Assembly (NCBI RefSeq): GCF_017301735.1
Contig: NZ_CP071090.1
Location: 12,879,001-12,943,000, forward strand
Length of the DNA stretch: 64,000 nucleotides
Source of the DNA: Pyxidicoccus parkwaysis
GTDB lineage: Bacteria > Myxococcota > Myxococcia > Myxococcales > Myxococcaceae
Direction: 5' to 3'
In this document: positions 42,117-48,560 of the stretch, in pieces
How the letters are laid out: the number at the start of each line of letters is the position of its first letter
Position numbering within the stretch: the first letter of the stretch is position 1
Made by a program: the position numbers and the translations under genes
The notes under the pieces: generated by a model
Database searches by the model: none
The model's input: the letters and a program-made list of their open reading frames with translations, nothing else
Told to the model about the DNA's origin: nothing

Positions 42117-42162
42117 CACGAGACGCGGGAGCCCGTCACGACGGGGCACGGCGAAGACTTAC
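42117..42162. repeat. Right terminal inverted repeat (46 bp)
   Basis: Ends in GGCGAAGACTTAC and is the exact reverse complement of 38272-38317. It sits 35 bp outside the tnpA start, as in IS66-type elements. Confidence 0.95.
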
Positions 42163-42216
42163 GCCGCACCCGCGCGGGTGGGCAGGAGACGTTCAACCTG
42201 CGCTTCCCTTCAACTG

Positions 42217-42267
42217 AGCGGCCCCGGTACGCCCTCCCAGTGAGAGGGATGGCGTGCCGGGGCTGCT
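42217..42267 (-). terminator. Terminator after the 42292-42561 lipoprotein gene
   Basis: A 17-base arm (42217-42233) pairs with 42251-42267 with two mismatches, one of them a possible G-U pair, giving a long GC-rich stem 24 bp past the stop codon, outside the mobile element. Confidence 0.6.
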
Positions 42268-42291
42268 GTGTACAGCCGTGTGCCGCGAGGA

Positions 42292-42561
42292 CTACCAGCA
42301 GCCGCAGACGATTCCGGGCTTGCTCATGTACGAGTGACAGGTGCCCGGCTCGCCCGTGCTCCGCACGCAGGCGGAGGTGGCGGGCAGGTTGGCGCACTCG
42401 GGGGCGCTCAAGGCGAAGTCCGGACAGATGATGGTGGCGGCCTGCTCCTGGGACGCCTCGTTGGCGGTGGGCTCGAGCGAGGCATCCTCCGCCGGCCCTC
42501 CGCAGGCGGCGAGGGCAAGGAAGGACAGCAGCATCAGAGAACGACGGACGGTGTTGGTCAT
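42292..42561 (-). CDS. Small lipoprotein
   Basis: 89 residues from ATG 42561, with lipobox LAAC at about residues 17-20. The mature part contains six cysteines (IICPDF, PECANL, SACVRS, GTCHSYM, IVCGCW) and ends in the pattern CGCW, so a disulphide-bonded mini-domain is likely. Family unknown; similar Cys-rich mini-lipoproteins are frequent in myxobacteria. The upstream neighbour ends at 42715 and has its own hairpin, so this gene probably has its own promoter in the 150 bp between. Confidence 0.7.
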   Translation of the reverse strand: MTNTVRRSLMLLSFLALAACGGPAEDASLEPTANEASQEQAATIICPDFALSAPECANLPATSACVRSTGEPGTCHSYMSKPGIVCGCW

Positions 42562-42660
42562 GGTGCGACAGACAGTAGGGCGGCGCTCTGACAGCTCACA
42601 AGAACTCTCGCCTCGCCGCGGGCCTCTCGAAACTCCGAGCCGTCTGCGCTGAAACAAGAA

Positions 42661-42687
42661 GGCCCCGGCGCATGAAGCACCGGGGCC
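42661..42687 (-). terminator. Terminator after the 1118-residue gene
   Basis: GGCCCCGG (42661-42668) pairs with CCGGGGCC (42680-42687), extended by two further pairs across one mismatch, 28 bp past the stop codon at 42715. Confidence 0.6.
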
Positions 42688-42714
42688 CTCGGATGAAACA
42701 GTACCGCCCGCGGA

Positions 42715-45700
42715 CTACAGGCCGGGAAGCTTGCTGACGAGACCGCCCAGCGTCCCGAGCGCGTCCTTGGCCAGGTCACCCGCCTTGCCGCCCAGGTCCT
42801 CCAGCGTCCCGAGTGCGTCCTTGGCGGCATCGACACCCGCCTCGGCCAAGCCCTTCAGCTTGCCCACCGTGTACTCCGCCACGTCACCGCCCACGCTGGA
42901 CAGGTCCTTCAGTGCCTCGACGCCCTCCTCGCCCAGGTTCTCCAGGCCGTCCACCACCGCCTTCGCGCCGTCGGACATCCCGTTGGCCCAGGCCTTCGCC
43001 ACGTCCTTCATGGCGCCCACCCCGTCCTTCAGCAGCTCGGTGGCTGCGTCCTTCGCCCAGTCCACCCCCGCGTCCACGCCCCGAGCGATGGCCTCCGCCG
43101 CCTTGCGCGCCGCCTCCCCCGTCTGCTTCGCCACGTCCTTCAGCGCCTGCTGGGCCTTCGCCGCGGCCGCCTTGGCCAGCTCACCCGTGCCCTTGGCGAG
43201 GTCCTCCAGCTTGTCCACGCCCGCCTCGCCCAGGTTCTTCAGCGCCTCCACGGCCTCGCCGGCGAACTCGGTGAACTTCCCGCCCGCCTGCTTGATGACG
43301 TCCCAGGCCTTCTCGGCAATCTTGCCGCCCTGGCTCAGGCCCCACTTCGCCATCTCGAAGGAGTCCTTCGGGCCGTAGTGGGCGACCAGCTGAGCGACGC
43401 CCGCGGGCCCCTGGGCCACCGCGCTTACCAGGTTGACCGCCTTCACCCAGTCGGGCGCCTTGTACGTCTCGCCCTTCTGCTGGGCCTCGACCATCTTCGC
43501 CTTCTCGGAGTGCAGGCCGATGTCGAGCGCCAGCTCCGCCACGCCCAGCACCGCGCCCGCCGCCAGGTCCACGCCGGCGCCCACGCCCGTCGCGTCCAGG
43601 ATGAGGCCACCCACCGCGTCCAGCGCGTTGAGCTTCGCGCCCGTGGCCGCCAGGAAGCTCAGGTCCTTGTTCTGCGAGTAGAGGTCCGCGGACTCCTTGG
43701 TGAGCTTCGCCGCGTCGTACAGGCCCGGCAGCGCGCCCAGGCCCGGGACAATCTTGCTCAGGTTCTTCAGCACCTTCCCGGCGACGTCACCGGTGACCGC
43801 GACGCCCATCTTGCTGAGCAGGCCCGACATCATGTCGAGGCCCTTGGAGAGCGTCTCGCCGAGCTTGCCGAGGGCGCGGCCATCCATGTGCTCGAGGAGC
43901 GGGCCCGCGACCTTCAGCACGTCCTTGATGATGGAGCCGTCCGTCTTGCCCGCGAAGCTCGCCAGCTTGGCGACGCCGCCCGCGTCCATGTTGGACGTGA
44001 GCTTCACGAAGGTGTCCAGGTCCTGGCCGTCCAGATGCTTCACCGTCTTGGCCAAGTTGTCGAGCGCGTCGGGCTCGTTGATGAGCTTGCCGAGCTCGCC
44101 CGCGTCCATGCCCTTCATGGCCTTGGCCAGCTTGTTGGCGTCCTTCCCGTCCAGCCCCTCCATCGAGCCGATGACCTTCTCCAGGTCTCCGCCCGACTTC
44201 ACCTTCTTCAGCATGTCGGCGAGGTGGTCGGTGGTCCCATCCACCTCCATCTTCTTGGACAGGTTGAAGAGCTTCTCGGTGGTGCCCCCGTTCTTGAGGG
44301 CGTCCGCCATGATTTTCGGGTCCAACCCGCTCACGGCGCCCAGGAACCGCTTCGCCTCGGCCGGGCTGGAGGCGCTGTTGTTGATGTGCCGGAGGACGTT
44401 GTCCAGGCCCTCCGCGTTGTTCGCGTCGAGCTTCGAGAGCAGCGGGGTGATGTCCTTGATGTCGACCTTGCTCCCGGCCTGGCCCAGCTCGCTGACCTGG
44501 TTGGCGGTGAGCTTGTTCTTCAGGTCATCCGGCAAATCGCCCAGCGTGCGGTTGGCGAGCGATTGGGCATCCTTGACCAGCGCCTCCGGGTTGGGGACGC
44601 GCGCGTCGCGCAGCGTCTGGAGGAACGCCTTGCCGTCGCGCCACGCGCCCGGGGCCTCGCCCGCCATCTGGAGGGCGGCGATGGCCTTGTCCTCCGGCTT
44701 GGCGTTCGGGTCGACGAGCGTCAGGGCCGCTCCGGCCAGGCGCGCGGGGCCGTCCAGCTTGCGCAGCGCCGGCTGCAGGTCCTTGAGGGCCTTCGGTCCC
44801 TCGGCGCCGAGGAAGTTCTTGGCCGCGTTGGCCAGCGCCACGCCCGCCTTCGCCTGGCTCTGCGGCGAGGCGTTCGGGTCGAAGAGCGCCGTGTAGCCAT
44901 CCACCAGCGCCTTGGCGTTGCCCAGCTGGGCGTTGGCGCGGTTGAGGACGTCGTTGCCGGGGATGCGCTCACCGATGTTGCCGAGCACCTCCTTCACCTT
45001 CTCGGGAGGGAGCGCCTGGTTGACGGAGCTGCCCAGCGCGAGCGCGGCGGACAGCCGCTGGTCGGGCGACGACTTCGGGTCGACCAGCTTGCGGGCCGCG
45101 CCGCGGGCGCTGTCGGTGCGGAAGACGTTGACGAACTCGCGCTCGGTCAGCTTCAGCGCGTCCGCGATTTCGACCGACTCCTTCGCCTCCTTGGGCGACT
45201 TGCCCGCCTGGAGCTCCGTGGTGAAGAGCGGGTCCTTCAGCGCCTTCTTCACCGCCTCGTCGGTGCGGGTCTCTCCCGCCGCCGAGATGATGCGGCCCAG
45301 GGCCTCCTTGTCCTTCACTCCCTTGAAGTCGACGTCGTTGGCGCGCGGGCCCTCGCCCGTCTTCGCCTGGCCCTCGAGCCGGTCTCCCAGATTGAGGAGG
45401 TCCTGGGGGTTCTTGATGCCGAGCTTCTCCAGCGCCTCCTTGTTCTCGGGCTTGCTGTCGAGAAGCTCGAACTGCTTCTGCGCGTCGAGGCGCTGCTGCG
45501 TCTGCGCGGCGGAGGGCGCCTGCGTGCCCAGCAGCTTCTCCAGGTCGGCCTTGCGGCGCGTGCCCTCGAAGGCGGACGCCAGCTCGTTCTTCTTGGGCTC
45601 GGTGGCCTTGATGTCCTTCTCGGTGAAGGGCGGGGCAATCTTCTCCCGCTTGGCGATGTCGTTCGCCTTGGTCATCTCCGTCGCCGCCTTCTTGGCGGTG

Positions 45701-46071
45701 ATGGCGACGTTCTCTTCGGCCTTCTGGAGCGCCTCGGCCTTCTTCTCGGAGGCCTTGGCGGCCTCGGCGGCCTTCTGCTCGGCGACCTTCGAGGCCTCGC
45801 CGGCCTTCTTCTGCTCCTCCGGCGGCTTCGTCTTGTCGGCGGCCTGCTTCTTCGCGGCCTCTGCGGCCTTCTGGGCCTCGGCGGCCTTCTTCGCGGCCTC
45901 GGCGGCGGCCTTCGCGGCAGCTTCAGCAGCGCGGCGGGCGGCTTCCGCGGCCCGGCGGGCCTCCTCGGCACGACGGCGCGCTTCCTCCGCGGCCCTCGCC
46001 GCCGCCGCCGCGTCGCTGCCCGAAGTCCCGCTTGCGCTGCTCCCACCTACGCCACGAGCTGGTCCGACCAT
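42715..46071 (-). CDS. Very large Ala-rich helical protein
   Basis: 1118 residues from ATG 46071, which has GAGGAAG at the right distance; an earlier ATG at 46113 lacks one. No Sec signal. Residues about 20-170 are a continuous charged Ala/Lys/Glu/Arg coiled coil (AAEEARRRAEEARRAAEAAR). Residues 170-720 are helical with Ala/Leu/Asp bias and repeated short phrases such as ALKDPLF and LVDPNAKPEDKAIAALQMAGEAPG. A hydrophobic pair lies near residues 805-855 (GGLILDATGVGAGVDLAAGA), and the last 200 residues are an amphipathic 11-residue-like repeat region (ALKDVAKQTGEAARKAAEAI). The layout resembles large toxin/effector or structural proteins; no enzymatic motif is visible. Confidence 0.8.
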   Translation of the reverse strand: MVGPARGVGGSSASGTSGSDAAAAARAAEEARRRAEEARRAAEAARRAAEAAAKAAAEAAKKAAEAQKAAEAAKKQAADKTKPPEEQKKAGEASKVAEQKAAEAAKASEKKAEALQKAEENVAITAKKAATEMTKANDIAKREKIAPPFTEKDIKATEPKKNELASAFEGTRRKADLEKLLGTQAPSAAQTQQRLDAQKQFELLDSKPENKEALEKLGIKNPQDLLNLGDRLEGQAKTGEGPRANDVDFKGVKDKEALGRIISAAGETRTDEAVKKALKDPLFTTELQAGKSPKEAKESVEIADALKLTEREFVNVFRTDSARGAARKLVDPKSSPDQRLSAALALGSSVNQALPPEKVKEVLGNIGERIPGNDVLNRANAQLGNAKALVDGYTALFDPNASPQSQAKAGVALANAAKNFLGAEGPKALKDLQPALRKLDGPARLAGAALTLVDPNAKPEDKAIAALQMAGEAPGAWRDGKAFLQTLRDARVPNPEALVKDAQSLANRTLGDLPDDLKNKLTANQVSELGQAGSKVDIKDITPLLSKLDANNAEGLDNVLRHINNSASSPAEAKRFLGAVSGLDPKIMADALKNGGTTEKLFNLSKKMEVDGTTDHLADMLKKVKSGGDLEKVIGSMEGLDGKDANKLAKAMKGMDAGELGKLINEPDALDNLAKTVKHLDGQDLDTFVKLTSNMDAGGVAKLASFAGKTDGSIIKDVLKVAGPLLEHMDGRALGKLGETLSKGLDMMSGLLSKMGVAVTGDVAGKVLKNLSKIVPGLGALPGLYDAAKLTKESADLYSQNKDLSFLAATGAKLNALDAVGGLILDATGVGAGVDLAAGAVLGVAELALDIGLHSEKAKMVEAQQKGETYKAPDWVKAVNLVSAVAQGPAGVAQLVAHYGPKDSFEMAKWGLSQGGKIAEKAWDVIKQAGGKFTEFAGEAVEALKNLGEAGVDKLEDLAKGTGELAKAAAAKAQQALKDVAKQTGEAARKAAEAIARGVDAGVDWAKDAATELLKDGVGAMKDVAKAWANGMSDGAKAVVDGLENLGEEGVEALKDLSSVGGDVAEYTVGKLKGLAEAGVDAAKDALGTLEDLGGKAGDLAKDALGTLGGLVSKLPGL

Positions 46072-46204
46072 GTATTGCTTCCTCAGAAATGAGAAATCCC
46101 TGATCCCAATCATCGTCTGAAGGTCCGGGAAGTTGCGTGTCCGTCACCCGACGGTGCATGCGCACAAGGGCTCACCCTCCTGAGAGGAAGAGCGACCCGC
46201 TCTC

Positions 46205-46223
46205 AGAGTGAATGTCTCACTCT
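46205..46223 (-). terminator. Short hairpin after the 46226-46951 gene
   Basis: AGAGTGA (46205-46211) pairs with TCACTCT (46217-46223), 5-base loop, directly after the stop codon. Confidence 0.45.
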
Positions 46224-46225
46224 CA

Positions 46226-46951
46226 TCAGAGGAAGAACGGCCCATTCGCGGAGTGAAGGAGCCTGGGCGGCATGGGAGCCCTGTTGCGGGCGAGGGCAGG
46301 GAAGGGGGCGTTCAGGTGGCGAAGAATGAGCCGGCCGGATGACGCTACCTGCCTCTCACGCTCAACATCCGTGAGCGCCGTGGTCACGCGGGCAGCCTCG
46401 AGCCGCGTGCTCCTTTCAATCCATGCGTCGATCTCCCTGTCCAGCAACCACTGCTCGAAGCCGTTGGAGGGTCGGACCACGGAGGCCTGGACCGTATCGC
46501 CGAGGTAGTAGGTCACCTTGTAGGCGGAACCTTCCGCGGTGCCACTGAAGAAGGGGCGCACCGCCAGCTCCTTGCCCGTAGAGCCCGGAACGAGGTCCAG
46601 CGTGCTGACCACCTGATCTCCGCTTCGCGCCGCGAAGTGGAGCGGGCCCACCTCACCCCGGTTCAGGACGGCTTGCCGCCAGTGCCTGGCCCGCTCGAAG
46701 TGGCTGTTGACGCCGTCCCCTTCGCCCTGCATCCGTGAAACCGTGACGCCATCCTCGGTGGAGGCCAGGCTCGCTTCACCCACGGCGCAGTGGGTGATGC
46801 CCTCGAACCGACTGACGCACTCCGATGCCGCGACGACTCCCTGCTGCATGCGGTCGCTGCTCGCGGGGCCCGTGGAGTCTGCGCCAGCACAACCCGCCAC
46901 TCCACTCAGGATTGCCGCCGCCAACACGTGGCCCATCACTTTCATCGCCAT
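46226..46951 (-). CDS. Secreted lipoprotein of unknown function
   Basis: 241 residues from ATG 46951, chosen because GGAGGTG precedes it at 8 bases; earlier in-frame starts lack this. Lipobox AGC at about residues 20-22. The mature domain reads as beta-rich (GVTVSRMQGEGDGVNSH, STLDLVPGSTGKELAVR, SAYKVTYYLGDTV) followed by a C-terminal helix (EIDAWIERSTRLEAARVTTA). No family recognised. Confidence 0.7.
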   Translation of the reverse strand: MAMKVMGHVLAAAILSGVAGCAGADSTGPASSDRMQQGVVAASECVSRFEGITHCAVGEASLASTEDGVTVSRMQGEGDGVNSHFERARHWRQAVLNRGEVGPLHFAARSGDQVVSTLDLVPGSTGKELAVRPFFSGTAEGSAYKVTYYLGDTVQASVVRPSNGFEQWLLDREIDAWIERSTRLEAARVTTALTDVERERQVASSGRLILRHLNAPFPALARNRAPMPPRLLHSANGPFFL

Positions 46952-47099
46952 TGTAAGAGCACCTCCATTGCGAATGTGAATGGTCTTGCCCATCCCGTCT
47001 GGCGCGCATGCCTTCCATTTCAGGCATGCGCGAGTTCAGGGAGCGACCGCGCGGTGGCGATGCATTGCGCACGCCAGACGGGAGTCCTCTGGACCCACA

Positions 47100-47240
47100 G
47101 TCGAGAAAGGCGGACACACGAGCGCTCAGCAGCCGCCGCGCGAGCCCACGCCGCTGTCGGTGCTGGTGAAGGGCACGCCCTTCCAGGTGCAGGTGTGGCA
47201 GGCGCTGCTGCGAATCTCTCCCGCGGGCCGTGTTGGCCGG
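47100..47240 (+). pseudogene. Fragment of an Ada/Ogt-type DNA alkyl-cysteine methyltransferase
   Basis: Plus-strand peptide PLSVLVKGTPFQVQVWQALL followed by RISPAGRVG closely follows the conserved start of the Ogt/Ada C-terminal domain (GTxFQxxVWxALxxIPxGxV). The active-site PCHRV motif that should follow about 50 residues later is missing. So this is a short remnant of a DNA-repair gene. Other parts of 46952-47312 show nothing else. Confidence 0.55.
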
Positions 47241-47312
47241 CCCGTTGTCGGCGAGCCATTCAATGGGGGGCGGCGCCTGGTGGCACCCGGCGCCGAACCA
47301 GGCATCGATGGT

Positions 47313-48221
47313 TTAGACCATCACCTGCCACAGTCCTGCCACGATCAACCCGACGCTGCGCCCGGCGAACGAACCGATGCCATCTGGCCCGGAGCGAAGC
47401 ACCACGAACTCATTCCGTCGTCGGCTCGGAATCTTCAGCGGACGCAAAGCACCTTTCTCGTAGACATCGATGCCTCCCAGGTGTGCCAGATAGAGCGTCG
47501 CGCCGTCTGCGGCGATGCCTGTGTAGTCGCGCTCCAGTTCAGGTGCCTGCACCGCCTGCCATTTGTTCGCGGAGCCAATCCACAGCGTCGTGTTGTCACC
47601 AGCGAGTGCGTATCGCCCCCTCGGCAGGCGGCATATGCAATTGAGGCTGGGATTGCTGGTCAACGGCAGCTTGTGCCAGGTCTTGCCATCAAATCGCGCG
47701 CCATGGCCATCGGAGGTCACCGCGCTCATGTCGGCGGCGGACGGGCCCGCGATGTCTTCGATGGTCACGTCTTCGCCATCGATGATGAGCCGGGGCAAAG
47801 CGGTGAACCGGTCACCGACAAGTTGGTAGACCTGTCCAACCGAACCGGCGCAGACGAGGTCCCTGCCGAGCAGCCGCAGTCTCCGCAATGGCCCCAGGTC
47901 CTCGACAGCGGGATTCAAGAAGCTCCGCTGAGACTGCTCGAGTTCCGCGGGCGAGGTCGCCCCTCGCCAATCGAAGCGGATGACCGTCCCGTTCTCTCCG
48001 AGCACATACCCGGGCCCCTTTGCCGCCGCGTCGATTGATACGGCGGCGTCACCCGTGAAGCGGAACGCCAGCTCAAGGCCGTCACGCACGACGATGACGC
48101 GGCTTTGGGGGATATCGTCGTCACTGTCAACGGTGCACGCCAGTAGCATCGCGCCAGGCGCCGGGTTCGCGCCTTCCTGGATGTAGTCCTGGCGCTTCAA
48201 TACCTTGGGAAACGGGTTCAT
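47313..48221 (-). CDS. Hypothetical protein, probable beta-propeller
   Basis: 302 residues, no signal peptide. Six or seven short repeats with a strand-turn-strand look and DG/GW-type turns (ELAFRFTGDAAVSID, GPGYVLGENGTVIRFDW, DLVCAGSVGQVYQLVGDRF, GHGARFDGKTWHKLP, YALAGDNTTLWIGS, TLYLAHLGGIDVYEKGALR) suggest a beta-propeller of the YCF48-like or WD-like class. No catalytic motif. It is isolated between two remnants and has the lowest codon bias of the neighbourhood, so recent arrival is possible. Confidence 0.65.
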   Translation of the reverse strand: MNPFPKVLKRQDYIQEGANPAPGAMLLACTVDSDDDIPQSRVIVVRDGLELAFRFTGDAAVSIDAAAKGPGYVLGENGTVIRFDWRGATSPAELEQSQRSFLNPAVEDLGPLRRLRLLGRDLVCAGSVGQVYQLVGDRFTALPRLIIDGEDVTIEDIAGPSAADMSAVTSDGHGARFDGKTWHKLPLTSNPSLNCICRLPRGRYALAGDNTTLWIGSANKWQAVQAPELERDYTGIAADGATLYLAHLGGIDVYEKGALRPLKIPSRRRNEFVVLRSGPDGIGSFAGRSVGLIVAGLWQVMV

Positions 48222-48268
48222 CTCCCAATCCTAGTACTGCTTGCGCAGCGCCGGGATGACCCTCTGAA

Positions 48269-48318
48269 GTATAGGACGGATAGGAGCCCTGTTGAGGGCG
48301 GCGGGCTGGTGAAGAGGG
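48269..48318. repeat. 50-bp direct repeat, copy 1
   Basis: Begins GTATAGGACGGATAGGAGCC and is repeated at 51011-51060 in the same orientation with one mismatch. The two copies flank the gene at 48561-50984 together with its upstream paralog remnant. Confidence 0.85.
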
Positions 48319-48320
48319 GC

Positions 48321-48500
48321 CAAGAAGGGCCATGCCAGGTGCTCCACCTGCGCGTCGACCTGTCCGCGCGCCGCGAGCCCGCAGCCCTGGCCGTGGACCT
48401 GCCCCGGAAGGACGTGTCGATTCAGCTCCTGGAGGGGGACGTGCCCATGCCGGAGACCTGGGAGCGATTCGCCGCGCTGACCGGGTTCATGATGGTTTCA
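48321..48500 (+). pseudogene. C-terminal remnant of a tandem paralog of the 48561 gene
   Basis: The frame reads RVDLSARREPAALAVDLPRK and then LLEGDVPMPETWERFAALTG, nearly the same as the C-terminal part of the 807-residue protein downstream (RVELSARSGPASLKVQVPRM and LLEGEVPMPETWKQYKALRG). The remnant begins right after direct-repeat copy 1, so a duplication was cut back by recombination. It is not expressed as a protein of its own. Confidence 0.75.
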
Positions 48501-48560
48501 TGCGCAAGTCGTGAGGGCTTCTGGAGGTGAGCCCGCGCGCGCGAGTGCCAGGCTCGGCGC

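Larger units (their letters stand above)
38272..42162. mobile_element. IS66-type element carrying a passenger operon (mobile insertion cassette)
   Basis: Bounded by 46-bp perfect inverted repeats that begin GTAAG, the usual first bases of IS66-family ends. Just inside the right end is an IS66-style tnpA remnant; tnpB and tnpC are absent. The interior is instead a tightly packed plus-strand operon with lower third-position GC than the surroundings. The eight bases outside each end (GCCAGACC left, GCCGCACC right) agree at 6 of 8 positions, compatible with a decayed 8-bp target duplication. Elements of this build, with IS ends but cargo in place of transposase, are called mobile insertion cassettes or transporter IS and depend on a transposase elsewhere. 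Confidence 0.8.

Noticed and set aside
38264-42170. Exact 8-bp target duplication around the cassette
   Set aside because: GCCAGACC and GCCGCACC agree at only 6 of 8 bases, so I report it as compatible and not as proof.
43378-46092. 904-codon open frame antisense to the Ala-rich giant
   Set aside because: Low-complexity Leu/Gly/Arg text produced by the reversed Ala/Lys codons of the real gene; it lacks a ribosome binding site.
48309-48530. Separate small gene upstream of the 807-residue protein
   Set aside because: Its sequence is the tail of a paralog of the downstream gene and has no leader of its own, so it is a remnant.
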